From assembly GCF_001202025.1 (NCBI RefSeq), contig NZ_LGHS01000066.1:124001-188000 (forward strand): 64,000 bases of DNA, given 5' to 3'. Below the pieces are notes generated by a model. The model saw only the letters and a list, made by a program, of their open reading frames with translations, was not told the DNA's origin and searched no databases. This document shows, one piece after another, positions 25,003 to 33,701 of the stretch. The position numbers and the translations under genes were made by a program. Numbering within the stretch: position 1 is the stretch's first letter; each line of letters opens with the position of its first letter. The stretch is from Pseudorhodobacter aquimaris. Its GTDB lineage: Bacteria; Pseudomonadota; Alphaproteobacteria; Rhodobacterales; Rhodobacteraceae.

Positions 25003-26985
25003 ATGAAAGCGACACAGGCACAGGCTGGTCTTGCCTCTATCCCTGCGCTTCTTGCGCGCAACGTGGCACAGCATGGCAGTAAGCCTGCGTACCGCGAAAA
25101 GGAATTCGGGATCTGGCAAAGCTGGACATGGGCGCAGGCCGATGCCGAAATTCGTGCGATGGCGATGGGGTTTATGGCACTCGGCCTTAATCGGGGGGAT
25201 TATGTCGCTGTTATTGGCCGTAACCGCCCCCAGCTTTATTGGGCGATGGTTGCGGCACAGATGTGCGGGGCCATTCCGGTGCCGCTATACCAGGATGCCG
25301 TGGCGCAAGAGATGGCCTTTGTGCTGGACCATTGCGGCGCGCGTTTCGTTGTGTGCGGCGATCAGGAACAGGTCGACAAGATCCTTGAAGTGGAAAGCGA
25401 ATGGCTGACCGAGGATCAAAAACCGAGCGTTGAGCAGATCGTCTATGTCGATAAGCGCGGGATGCGGAAATACGATCATTCGCGGATGAATGCGATGGCC
25501 GATGTGATCGCCGAAGGGCAGGCCGCACATCACCGCTTTGAGGCAGAGCTGACCGCACGCACCGCCGAGCTTGATTATAATTCCACCTGCGTGATGCTTT
25601 ATACATCCGGCACCACCGGCAAGCCCAAGGGCGTGGTGCTGTCCAATCGCAATATTATCGAGACATCCAAAAACACTGCCGATTTTGACCATCTTCGGGC
25701 GGGGGATGAGGTGCTTGCCTATCTGCCAATGGCATGGGTCGGCGATTTCATCTTCTCGATGGGTCAGGCGATGTGGACCGGTTTCTGTGTGAACTGCCCG
25801 GAATCGGCGGCCACCATGATGACCGACCTGCGCGAGATCGGTCCGACCTACTACTTTGCCCCGCCGCGCGTTTTTGAGGGCCAGCTGACCAATGTGATGA
25901 TCCGAATGGAGGATTCGGGCCGTTTCAAGAAATGGCTCTTCGATAAATATATGGCTGTGGCGCGCCGTGTTGGTCCCGATATTCTGGACGGAAAGCCGGT
26001 ATCGGCAGCGGATAAATTCGCCTATTGGCTTGGGGATATTCTGGTCTACGGGCCGTTGAAAAACACGCTGGGGTTTTCGCGCGTGCGCGTGGGCTACACG
26101 GCAGGTGAGGCGATCGGCCCCGAGATTTTCAGCTTTTACCGCTCGCTCGGGATCAACCTCAAACAGCTTTACGGCCAGACAGAGGCTTCGGTGTTCATCA
26201 CCCAGCAGCCTGACGGTCAGGTGCGCGCAGATACAGTTGGCGTGCCTTCGCCGGGGGTTGAGGTGAAAATCGCCGATAATGGCGAGGTATTTTACCGCAG
26301 CCCCGGCACGTTTGAGAGTTACTATAAAAACCCCGAAAGCACCGCCTCGACCAAAGATCCCGAGGGTTGGGTTGCCACCGGCGACGCGGGCTTTTTCGAG
26401 GAAGACACCGGCCATCTGCGCATTATCGACCGTGCCAAGGATGTGGGCAAAATGGCCGATGGCAGCCTGTTCGCGCCGAAATACGTTGAAAACAAGCTGA
26501 AATTCTATCCTTCGATCCTGGAGGCCGTGGTTTTCGGCGCGTCCCGCGATTTCTGCACCGCCTTTATCAACATTGACCTTAATGCTGTTGGTAACTGGGC
26601 AGAGCGTAACAACATCGCCTATTCCAGCTATCAAGAGTTATCGCAGCATCCGCGCGTGTTGGAAATGATCACGGGCCATGTGTCGGAGGTGAACGAATCC
26701 GTGGCCGCCGATCCGATGTTGTCGGGCTGTCAGGTGCACCGCTTCCTTATCCTGCATAAGGAGTTGGATGCCGATGACGGCGAGATGACCCGCACACGTA
26801 AAGTGCGCCGCAAAGTGGTGGAGGATAAGTTCTCCGACCTCGTGGGCGCGCTTTATGGCGGGAAATCCGAAATCTATACCGAGACCGAAGTCACCTATGA
26901 GGACGGTCGCAAGGGCGCCATCAAAGCCACGCTGACGCTGGCTGATGCCGCCGTGGCCCCCGCACAAAAGGTTGCCGCAGAATGA
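25003..26985 (+). CDS. Long-chain-type acyl-CoA ligase (AMP-forming)
   Basis: A 660-residue adenylate-forming enzyme that would activate a carboxylic acid with ATP and CoA. The P-loop reads YTSGTTGKPKGVVLS, followed by YLPMAWVGD, the A5 region LYGQTEASVF, TGDAGFFEEDTGHLRIIDR and the C-terminal catalytic-lysine region TRTRKVRRK. The length and the insert before A5 match FadD15-like long-chain ligases. The start follows AAGGGGGG. Its stop overlaps the ABC ATPase start (ATGA), so it is the first gene of the importer operon. The transporter's substrate is therefore probably a carboxylic acid or is converted to one. The exact substrate is unknown. Confidence 0.9.
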   Translation: MKATQAQAGLASIPALLARNVAQHGSKPAYREKEFGIWQSWTWAQADAEIRAMAMGFMALGLNRGDYVAVIGRNRPQLYWAMVAAQMCGAIPVPLYQDAVAQEMAFVLDHCGARFVVCGDQEQVDKILEVESEWLTEDQKPSVEQIVYVDKRGMRKYDHSRMNAMADVIAEGQAAHHRFEAELTARTAELDYNSTCVMLYTSGTTGKPKGVVLSNRNIIETSKNTADFDHLRAGDEVLAYLPMAWVGDFIFSMGQAMWTGFCVNCPESAATMMTDLREIGPTYYFAPPRVFEGQLTNVMIRMEDSGRFKKWLFDKYMAVARRVGPDILDGKPVSAADKFAYWLGDILVYGPLKNTLGFSRVRVGYTAGEAIGPEIFSFYRSLGINLKQLYGQTEASVFITQQPDGQVRADTVGVPSPGVEVKIADNGEVFYRSPGTFESYYKNPESTASTKDPEGWVATGDAGFFEEDTGHLRIIDRAKDVGKMADGSLFAPKYVENKLKFYPSILEAVVFGASRDFCTAFINIDLNAVGNWAERNNIAYSSYQELSQHPRVLEMITGHVSEVNESVAADPMLSGCQVHRFLILHKELDADDGEMTRTRKVRRKVVEDKFSDLVGALYGGKSEIYTETEVTYEDGRKGAIKATLTLADAAVAPAQKVAAE

Positions 26986-27803
26986 ATATCCAGAACCCAG
27001 ACGGCTATACCACCGCAGACGGTCGCGAAATCGGCGGCGTGATGATGGAAATGAAGAATATCACCCTGCGCTTTGGTGGCGTGGCGGCGATTACCGATAT
27101 TTCCTTTGACATCCGCCAAGGCGAGATCCGCGCAATCATTGGCCCCAATGGTGCCGGTAAATCCTCTATGCTCAACGTCATCTCGGGGTTTTATGTCCCG
27201 CAAGAGGGCGAAGTGTGGTTCCACGGATCGCGCCGCCCGGCGATGAAGCCCTATCAGGTTGCCGCCCAAGGCATCGCCCGCACCTTTCAGAATATCGCCT
27301 TGTTCGAGGGGATGACGGTGCTGGACAATATCATGACTGGCCGTCTGACGCAGATGAAGTCGGGGATGCTTGCCCAAGCCCTTTGGTGGGGCAAGGCGCA
27401 GGCCGAGGAAACCGCGCACCGCGAAAAGGTCGAAAAGGTTATCGACTTTCTGGAAATCCAGCATATCCGCAAAACCCCTGTGGGCCGTTTGCCTTACGGG
27501 TTGAAAAAGCGGGTGGAACTGGCGCGCGCCTTGGCCGCCGAGCCGAAGCTTTTGCTGTTGGATGAGCCGATGGCAGGGATGAACGTCGAGGAAAAAGAGG
27601 ACATGTCCCGCTTTATTCTGGATGTGAATGATGAATTCGGCACCACAATTGCCCTTATCGAACATGATATGGGCGTGGTGATGGATCTGTCCGACCGTGT
27701 GGTCGTGATGGATTACGGCAAGAAGATCGGCGATGGCACCCCGGATGAGGTGCGCAATAACCAAGCCGTGATTGATGCATATCTGGGGGTGTCACATGAC
27801 TAA
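26982..27803 (+). CDS. Branched-chain amino acid-type ABC transporter ATP-binding protein (LivG)
   Basis: A 273-residue ATPase. The Walker A is GPNGAGKSSM, the Q-loop region lies in ARTFQNIALFEGM, and the signature region is degenerate (VGRLPYGLKKRVELARAL in place of LSGGQ). Walker B is LLLLDEPMAGM and the switch His is in IALIEHDMGVVMDLSD. The ending (GTPDEVRNNQAVIDAYLG) is typical of LivG. It overlaps the ligase stop by 4 bases and is followed 24 bases later by the permease gene. It pairs with the LivF-like ATPase further down. Confidence 0.93.
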   Translation: MNIQNPDGYTTADGREIGGVMMEMKNITLRFGGVAAITDISFDIRQGEIRAIIGPNGAGKSSMLNVISGFYVPQEGEVWFHGSRRPAMKPYQVAAQGIARTFQNIALFEGMTVLDNIMTGRLTQMKSGMLAQALWWGKAQAEETAHREKVEKVIDFLEIQHIRKTPVGRLPYGLKKRVELARALAAEPKLLLLDEPMAGMNVEEKEDMSRFILDVNDEFGTTIALIEHDMGVVMDLSDRVVVMDYGKKIGDGTPDEVRNNQAVIDAYLGVSHD

Positions 27804-27827
27804 CCACCAAAATCTGGGGGATTTCTG

Positions 27828-28814
27828 ATGCCCGATACCTTCTTTTTCGCAGCCGAGGTGATGATCAACGGCCTGATGGCGGGGATTATGTACAGCCTCG
27901 TCGCCTTGGGCTTTGTGCTGATCTTCAAGGCCTCTGGTATCTTTAACTATGCCCAAGGTGTGCTGGCGCTGTTCGCGGCGCTGACGCTGGTGGGCTTGCA
28001 AGACGGGCAAATCCCGTTCTCCCATGTGATCAATGCTATTTTCGGCACAGAGTTGCATCACTTTGGCTGGACTTTGCCGGCGATCGTTGCCATCGCGCTG
28101 ACGGCGCTGGTCATGGTCGGCATGGCGATTGTGATCGAGCGTTATATCCTCAAGCATCTGGTCAACCAGGAACCAATTATCCTGTTCATGGCGACCATTG
28201 GCCTTGCCTATTTCCTTGAAGGTCTGGGCGATGTGCTTTGGGGTTCCGACATCAAGAAAATGGATGTGGGCCTGCCGCAGGGTATCTCGGAAACCATTGA
28301 GACCGTTACCTATAACTGGTTCGGCTATGGCTTCTTTATCGACAAGCTTGATATCGTTGCGGCGCTGGTTGCCGCGGCCCTGGTGATCGCACTGACCCTG
28401 TTTTCGCAATACACCAAATACGGCCGTGCGTTGCGGGCTGTGGCCGATGACCACCAAGCAGCCCTTTCGGTGGGCATCAGCCTGCGGTTCATTTGGGTGC
28501 TGGTCTGGTCGATTGCGGGCTTTGTGGCGCTGGTTGCGGGCATCATGTGGGGGTCAAAATCCGGTGTGCAGTTCTCGCTGTCGCTGATCGCGCTTAAGGC
28601 ACTTCCGGTGCTGATGCTGGGGGGGTTCACCTCTATTCCTGGTGCGATTGTTGGCGGGTTGATCATCGGCATGGGCGAGAAACTTTTTGAATTCGCCATC
28701 GGCCCGATGATCGGCGGGGCGACTGAAAACTGGTTTGCCTATGTGCTGGCGCTCTTGTTCCTCGTGTTCCGGCCCCAGGGCCTGTTCGGCGAAAAAATCA
28801 TCGAGAGGGTGTGA
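27828..28814 (+). CDS. Branched-chain amino acid-type ABC permease (LivH)
   Basis: A 328-residue permease with about eight hydrophobic helices. Family marks are the GIMYSLVALGFVLIFKASG start, FNYAQG, IERYILKHL, the cytoplasmic loop GRALRAVADDHQAALSVGI contacting the ATPase, and a GGFTSIPGAIVGGLIIG stretch near the end. It is about 35 residues longer than E. coli LivH, with an extended loop between helices 2 and 3. It lies 24 bases after livG and 2 bases before the small membrane protein. Confidence 0.92.
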   Translation: MPDTFFFAAEVMINGLMAGIMYSLVALGFVLIFKASGIFNYAQGVLALFAALTLVGLQDGQIPFSHVINAIFGTELHHFGWTLPAIVAIALTALVMVGMAIVIERYILKHLVNQEPIILFMATIGLAYFLEGLGDVLWGSDIKKMDVGLPQGISETIETVTYNWFGYGFFIDKLDIVAALVAAALVIALTLFSQYTKYGRALRAVADDHQAALSVGISLRFIWVLVWSIAGFVALVAGIMWGSKSGVQFSLSLIALKALPVLMLGGFTSIPGAIVGGLIIGMGEKLFEFAIGPMIGGATENWFAYVLALLFLVFRPQGLFGEKIIERV

Positions 28815-28816
28815 CG

Positions 28817-29095
28817 ATGAAAACCACCCCTTTCAAGAAGTTTATCGCGATATTGAATGTTATTGCATGGGCGGGGTTCTGGGCCTTTGGCTATCTTGCC
28901 CTGACGGCTGAGACCCAGAACATTGACCAGATCACCACAGCCTTTGTCCTTGCGGCTCTGGGTGGGATGATCGGCATCTGGGCCTATCTGCAACTGGTTC
29001 GCTATGCGGAGGCGAGCGGTTATGCCCAGCCCCCCCAAACCGCCGATAGATCGCATCTTGAGGCCGAATTTCTAGCGTCGGAAGGGAATAACTGA
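28817..29095 (+). CDS. Small two-helix membrane protein between the Liv permeases
   Basis: A 92-residue protein with hydrophobic helices at about residues 8-30 and 40-62, joined by a short polar loop (TAETQNIDQ). A hydrophilic tail of about 30 residues (ending FLASEGNN) follows. I do not recognise the family. The start at ATG 28817 is preferred to GTG 28811, which would overlap the livH stop. Its own stop shares one base with the livM start, so it is tightly coupled to both permeases. It may be an accessory subunit or assembly factor of this importer; classic Liv operons lack it. Confidence 0.75.
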   Translation: MKTTPFKKFIAILNVIAWAGFWAFGYLALTAETQNIDQITTAFVLAALGGMIGIWAYLQLVRYAEASGYAQPPQTADRSHLEAEFLASEGNN

Positions 29096-30171
29096 TGTTT
29101 TACCGTGAGGCAGGTGATTTCAAGACCACCTACAGTGAGGACAGCCAAACCTTCCCGATCAAATTTGACCGCATCCGCTATTATGCGGTGCTGGCCGTGG
29201 CCTTTGGTATTATCCCGTTCTTTATCAATGATTATTGGGCCAACGCGGTGTTTGTGCCCTTCCTGATCTATGCGATTGCCGCCATCGGGTTGAATATTCT
29301 TGTCGGCTATTGCGGACAGCTTTCGCTTGGGACGGGCGGCTTTATGGCCGTGGGCGCCTATGCGGTTTACAAGCTGATGACCGCCTTCCCCGAAGTGTCG
29401 ATTTTTATCCACGTCATTCTGGCGGGCGGGATCACGGCCGGTGTGGGTGTGCTTTTCGGTCTGCCAAGCTTGCGGATCAAGGGGTTCTACCTTGCGGTGG
29501 CCACTTTGGCGGCGCAGTTCTTCCTTGTCTGGCTGTTCAACAAGGTGCCGTGGTTTTACAACTATTCCGCCTCGGGTCAGATTTCCGCGCCAGAGCGTGA
29601 TATCCTTGGCATTGTCATCACCGGGCCGGACACTACTGCGGCGGCGAAATACCTGTTCTGTGCTGTGATGTTGCTTTTGGTGGCATGGCTGGCCCGCAAC
29701 CTGACGCGTGGTACGATCGGGCGCAAATGGATGGCGATCCGCGACATGGATATCGCGGCCGAGATCATCGGCGTGAACCCGCTGCGCGCCAAGCTGTCTG
29801 CCTTTGCCGTGTCCAGCTTTTTCATCGGCATCGCGGGCGCTTTGTTCTTTGCGGTCTATCTGGGGGCTGCCGAGGTTGGTGAAAGCTTTGGCATTCAGAA
29901 GTCCTTTTTGATCTTGTTCATGATCATCATTGGCGGACTCGGCTCTGTCTTTGGCAGTTTGGCAGGGGCGGCGTTTTTGGTGCTGTTGCCGGTGTTCTTG
30001 AAGAACGTGCTGGTTGGCGGCTTTGGCTGGCCCACGGACCTTGCCGCGCATATCGAGTTGATCATCATCGGTGCTCTTATCATCATATTCCTGATTGCCG
30101 AACCGCATGGCATTGCCCAGCTTTGGCGCTTGGCAAAAGAGAAATTACGGCTTTGGCCTTTCCCGCACTAG
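29095..30171 (+). CDS. Branched-chain amino acid-type ABC permease (LivM)
   Basis: A 358-residue permease, the partner of the LivH-like protein, with about nine helices. Conserved pieces are YAIAAIGLNILVGYCGQLSL, GTGGFMAVGAYA, the RIKGFYLAVATLAAQF run, the ATPase-contact loop GRKWMAIRDMDIAAEIIGVN and IIIGGLGSVFGSLAGAAFL. The N-terminal 35 residues (VKTTYS-like, polar) are longer than in E. coli. The ATG overlaps the previous stop by one base. 44 bases separate it from the binding protein gene. Confidence 0.92.
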   Translation: MFYREAGDFKTTYSEDSQTFPIKFDRIRYYAVLAVAFGIIPFFINDYWANAVFVPFLIYAIAAIGLNILVGYCGQLSLGTGGFMAVGAYAVYKLMTAFPEVSIFIHVILAGGITAGVGVLFGLPSLRIKGFYLAVATLAAQFFLVWLFNKVPWFYNYSASGQISAPERDILGIVITGPDTTAAAKYLFCAVMLLLVAWLARNLTRGTIGRKWMAIRDMDIAAEIIGVNPLRAKLSAFAVSSFFIGIAGALFFAVYLGAAEVGESFGIQKSFLILFMIIIGGLGSVFGSLAGAAFLVLLPVFLKNVLVGGFGWPTDLAAHIELIIIGALIIIFLIAEPHGIAQLWRLAKEKLRLWPFPH

Positions 30172-30215
30172 GGGCAGTCCGCATTACAAAAACCAACTCT
30201 GGGAGGAGACTTGAG

Positions 30216-31499
30216 ATGAAAATGAATTTTGCTGCCCTGACTGCTGCCGCCATGATGGCCGCGGCCCCCGCGATGGCCGATCTGGTCGTGCCGAACCTGT
30301 CCTATCGCACCGGGCCTTATGCGCCGGGCGGTGTGCCCTATGCGGATGGTTTTCAGGATTATTTCACCTTGCTGAACGAACGCGATGGCGGCATCGGCGG
30401 TGAGATTGTGCAAGTGCCGGAATGCGAAACCGCCTATAATACCGAAAAAGGCGTGGAATGTTATGAGGCGACAAAAGGCAACAACGCGCTTGCCTTCAAC
30501 CCGCTTTCGACCGGCATCACCTATCAGTTGATCCCAAAGGTCACCTCGGATGGCAGCACGCTTTATACACCTGGTTATGGCCGTACTTCGGCGTCCAACG
30601 GCAAGGTATTTTCTAACGTTTTCAACTATCCGGCAAACTACTGGACTGCGGCAAGCGTTGCGATCAATTACCTGCTGGCGGAAAACGGGGGCGACCTGAA
30701 GGGCAAGAAGATTGCGCTGGTCTATCACAACTCGTCTTATGGCAAAGAGCCGATCCGCACATTGGAAGAGCTTTCGAAAAAGCACGGGTTTGAGTTGATC
30801 CAGTTGCCGGTTGAGCATCCGGGCCAAGAGCAAAAGTCGCAATGGCTGCAAATCCGCCGCGAAAAGCCCGATAACGTCATCATGTATGGCTGGGGCGTGA
30901 TGAACGCGGTGGCCATTCAAGAGGCTGCGAACATCCGCTATCCGATGGATCAGTTTATCGGCATCTGGTGGTCGGGCGCTGACCATGACGTCTTGCCTGC
31001 GGGCGATGGCGCGAACGGCTATAAGTCGCTGGCGATGCATGGCACGGGGATGGATTATCCGGTCTATGCCGACCTCAAGAAGTATGTCGCCGATGCGGGC
31101 AAAGGTGCTGGCGCGGGCGATCAGGTTGGTGGCGTGCTTTATTCGCGCGGCATGTATGCGGCAATGATCATCGCCGAGGCTTTGCGCACAGCACAGGAAA
31201 TGGCGGGCACATCGCAGGTGACGCCTGCACAGGTGCGCGACGGGTTTGAGAACCTTGAGATCACCGAAGAGCGCATGGAAGAGCTGGGCCTGCCAGACTT
31301 TGGCCAGGCCTTCAAAGCGACATGTGAAGATCACGGTGGCCCCGGCAAGGCGCGCATCCAGCAATGGGATGCAACCGCCAAAACCTGGACCCTGATTTCT
31401 GATTGGATTGAACCGGACATGGATGTGATCCAGCCGCTGATCCTTGAGGATTCCGAGGCCTATGCCGCGGAAAACAACATCGAGCAGCGCTGCAACTAA
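30216..31499 (+). CDS. ABC transporter periplasmic substrate-binding protein (LivK-like)
   Basis: A 427-residue type I periplasmic binding protein with a Sec signal peptide (MKMNFAALTAAAMMAAAPAMA, cleavage after AMA). The mature part starts DLVVPNLSYRTGPYAPGG and has the two-lobed fold with KKIALVYHNSSYGKEPIRTL in the second lobe. A Cys in QVPECETAYN and another in GVECYEA could form a disulfide. The start at 30216 has GGGAGGAG. The family includes binding proteins for aromatic, short-chain and amide substrates, so leucine should not be assumed. A strong hairpin follows the stop. Confidence 0.9.
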   Translation: MKMNFAALTAAAMMAAAPAMADLVVPNLSYRTGPYAPGGVPYADGFQDYFTLLNERDGGIGGEIVQVPECETAYNTEKGVECYEATKGNNALAFNPLSTGITYQLIPKVTSDGSTLYTPGYGRTSASNGKVFSNVFNYPANYWTAASVAINYLLAENGGDLKGKKIALVYHNSSYGKEPIRTLEELSKKHGFELIQLPVEHPGQEQKSQWLQIRREKPDNVIMYGWGVMNAVAIQEAANIRYPMDQFIGIWWSGADHDVLPAGDGANGYKSLAMHGTGMDYPVYADLKKYVADAGKGAGAGDQVGGVLYSRGMYAAMIIAEALRTAQEMAGTSQVTPAQVRDGFENLEITEERMEELGLPDFGQAFKATCEDHGGPGKARIQQWDATAKTWTLISDWIEPDMDVIQPLILEDSEAYAAENNIEQRCN

Positions 31500-31507
31500 T
31501 CAAGAAA

Positions 31508-31553
31508 CCCCGGCCGGTGCTTATGGCGTCGGCCGGGGATCACGCCCCTTTTT
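31508..31553 (+). terminator. GC-rich hairpin and T-run after the binding-protein gene
   Basis: Perfect 9-bp stem (31508-31516 with 31530-31538), 13-base loop, then ATCACGCCCCTTTTT. It lies between the binding protein and the second ATPase gene, so it probably acts as a partial terminator or 3' stabiliser that keeps binding-protein mRNA in excess over the downstream genes. Confidence 0.65.
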
Positions 31554-31559
31554 GCAAAG

Positions 31560-32393
31560 ATGAAGCCCATGCTGGACGCACCCCAAACCTCGGATACGTT
31601 GCTGGACGTCAACAATATCGAGGTGATCTACAATCACGTCATCCTCGTGTTGAAGGGCGTCAGCCTGACGGTGCCCAAAGGCCGGATTACCGCGCTTTTG
31701 GGTGGTAACGGGGCTGGAAAAACCACGACACTCAAGGCCATTTCCAACCTGCTTCATTCCGAACGCGGAGAGGTCACCAAGGGCAGTATTTCCCTTAAGG
31801 GCAAGAATATCGCCAACCGCGATCCGGCAGAAATGGTGCGCAATGGCGTCATTCAGGTGATGGAGGGCCGCCATTGTTTTGAGCATCTGACGGTTGAGGA
31901 AAACCTGCTGACCGGCGCCTATACGCGCACGGACGGGGCAGGGGCCGTCGCCGCCGATCTTGAGATGGTCTATAATTATTTCCCCCGTTTGCGCGAGCGC
32001 CGTAAATCCCAAGCGGGCTATACCTCGGGGGGGGAACAGCAGATGTGCGCCATGGGCCGCGCCTTGATGAGCCGCCCCGAGATGATCTTGCTGGATGAGC
32101 CATCGATGGGCCTTGCCCCGCAGTTGGTGGAACAGATTTTTGAGATCGTGAAAGCGGTGAACGCGAATGAAGGTGTGACCTTCCTTTTGGCGGAACAGAA
32201 CACCAACGTCGCCCTGCGCTATGCCCATACCGGATATATTCTGGAATCCGGTCGTGTGGTGATGGAAGGCACGGCACAGGAACTGCGCGAAAACCCGGAC
32301 GTAAAGGAATTCTACCTCGGCATGTCCGACAAGGGTCGCCGCTCATTCCGTGATGTCCGCAGCTACCGCCGCCGCAAGCGGTGGCTGGCATGA
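31560..32393 (+). CDS. Branched-chain amino acid-type ABC transporter ATP-binding protein (LivF)
   Basis: A 277-residue ATPase: Walker A GGNGAGKTTTLK, Q-loop region VIQVMEGRHCFEHLTVEENL, signature YTSGGEQQMCAMGRAL, Walker B MILLDEPSMGLAP and the switch region FLLAEQNTNVALRYAH (Gln where LivG has His, normal for LivF). A basic extension (RSFRDVRSYRRRKRWLA) follows the usual LivF end. ATG 31560 or 31569 could start it; neither has a strong ribosome site, consistent with lower expression after the hairpin. The next gene follows 11 bases later. Confidence 0.92.
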   Translation: MKPMLDAPQTSDTLLDVNNIEVIYNHVILVLKGVSLTVPKGRITALLGGNGAGKTTTLKAISNLLHSERGEVTKGSISLKGKNIANRDPAEMVRNGVIQVMEGRHCFEHLTVEENLLTGAYTRTDGAGAVAADLEMVYNYFPRLRERRKSQAGYTSGGEQQMCAMGRALMSRPEMILLDEPSMGLAPQLVEQIFEIVKAVNANEGVTFLLAEQNTNVALRYAHTGYILESGRVVMEGTAQELRENPDVKEFYLGMSDKGRRSFRDVRSYRRRKRWLA

Positions 32394-32404
32394 AGGATCA
32401 AACC

Positions 32405-33574
32405 ATGACCCATTTCGATGCGCTGGAGACCCGCAGTCAGGACGCCCGTGAGGCCGATCAACTGGCGCAATTGCGTGCCCAGCTTGCCCGTGTCGGCCAG
32501 CCAGAGGTCAACAGCCTGTCCGATCTGGTCAAGCTGCCGGTTCTGCGCAAGGCGGATCTTTCGGCGCGGCAAAAGGCGAACCCGCCGCTGGGGGGTATCC
32601 CGACCCAGAATATCACCCATATCTTTCAATCCCCCGGCCCGATCTATGAGCCTTGCGGTAAAAGCCATGACTGGTGGCGGATGGGCCGGTTCTTGCATGC
32701 ATGCGGGATTGGTGCGGATGATATCGTGCAAAACTGTTTTGGCTATCATCTGACCCCTGCGGGTATGATTTTTGACTCCGGTATTCTGGCGGTTGGCGCG
32801 CGTGTGATCCCCGCAGGCATCGGCCAGACCGAGCTACAGGTCCGTGCTGCCGTCGATATCGGGGCCACTGCCTATGCCGGTACGCCCGATTTCCTGAAGA
32901 TTATCCTGGATAGGGCTGATGCCATGGGGGAGGTGCTGAAAATCACCCGTGCCGCCGTGGGGGGCGGGGCGTTGTTCCCATCGCTACGTCAGGAATATGC
33001 GGATCGCGGCATCCAGACCCTGCAATGCTATGCGACGGCTGATCTTGGCAATATCGCCTACGAATCCGCCGCGATGGAAGGGATGATACTGGATGAGGGC
33101 GTAGTCGTTGAAATCGTGCGCCCCGGTACCGGCGATCCGGTCGCCGTGGGTGAGGTTGGGGAGGTCGTGGTGACCACCCTCAACCCCGATTACCCGTTGA
33201 TCCGTTTTGCCACCGGCGATCTCTCCGCACTGTTGGAGGGTACAAGCCCTTGTGGTCGCACCAATGCCCGCATCAAGGGCTGGATGGGGCGCGCCGATCA
33301 GACCGCCAAGATCAAGGGTATGTTCGTGCGCCCCGAACAGGTCGCAGCCTTTGTCGCGGCCCATGATGAGGTGGTGCGCGCGCGCGTGATCGCCACCCGC
33401 AAAGGGGAAATGGACGAGATGACCGTTAAGGTGGAAACCCGCGCCTCTAACCCCGCCCTCTATGAAGGCAGCGTTATGGAAACCCTCAAGCTGCGTGGCA
33501 AGGTGGAGCTGGTCCCCCCGGGGACCTTGCCCAATGATGGTTTGGTGATCGAAGACCTGCGCAAATACGATTGA
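32405..33574 (+). CDS. PaaK-like phenylacetate-CoA-ligase-family protein with altered P-loop
   Basis: A 389-residue member of the phenylacetate-CoA ligase family. The N-terminal SLSDLVKLPVLRKADL, YHLTPAGMIFDSG, IPAGIGQTELQV, YAGTPDFLKIIL, VGGGALFPSLRQEY, TLQCYATADLGNIAYE, TGDLSALLEG and GRADQTAKIKGMFVRPEQVA all fit. The Ser/Thr/Gly-rich ATP loop (SSGTTG in relatives) is replaced by FQSPGPIYEP, which may change or abolish adenylation. The start at 32405 has AAGGA. The frame to 32381 would overlap livF. As the last gene of the importer operon it probably acts on the imported substrate. Confidence 0.82.
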   Translation: MTHFDALETRSQDAREADQLAQLRAQLARVGQPEVNSLSDLVKLPVLRKADLSARQKANPPLGGIPTQNITHIFQSPGPIYEPCGKSHDWWRMGRFLHACGIGADDIVQNCFGYHLTPAGMIFDSGILAVGARVIPAGIGQTELQVRAAVDIGATAYAGTPDFLKIILDRADAMGEVLKITRAAVGGGALFPSLRQEYADRGIQTLQCYATADLGNIAYESAAMEGMILDEGVVVEIVRPGTGDPVAVGEVGEVVVTTLNPDYPLIRFATGDLSALLEGTSPCGRTNARIKGWMGRADQTAKIKGMFVRPEQVAAFVAAHDEVVRARVIATRKGEMDEMTVKVETRASNPALYEGSVMETLKLRGKVELVPPGTLPNDGLVIEDLRKYD

Positions 33575-33581
33575 TCCTTGT

Positions 33582-33604
33582 GCGCGGGGGCTTGCTCCCC
33601 GCGC
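33582..33604 (+). terminator. Hairpin after the PaaK-like gene, end of the importer operon
   Basis: An 8-bp perfect GC stem (33582-33589 with 33597-33604) and a 7-base loop, 8 bases beyond the stop. The T content after it is weak (CCGAGGTTT), so termination may be partial. It closes the 25.0-33.6 kb operon. Confidence 0.5.
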
Positions 33605-33701
33605 CCGAGGTTTAGGCAGAAAACGCCACGGACAAAAGAAATCTGCATCGCGGTGCGCTCTGCTTCTTGTCCCTCTGGCCCATGCCGCCTACATCTCATC
33701 C

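Noticed and set aside
25285-26634. 449-residue minus-strand frame
   Set aside because: Antisense to the acyl-CoA ligase with all its motifs.
29020-30108. 362-residue minus-strand frame
   Set aside because: Antisense to the LivM permease; highly charged nonsense composition typical of a reversed membrane protein.
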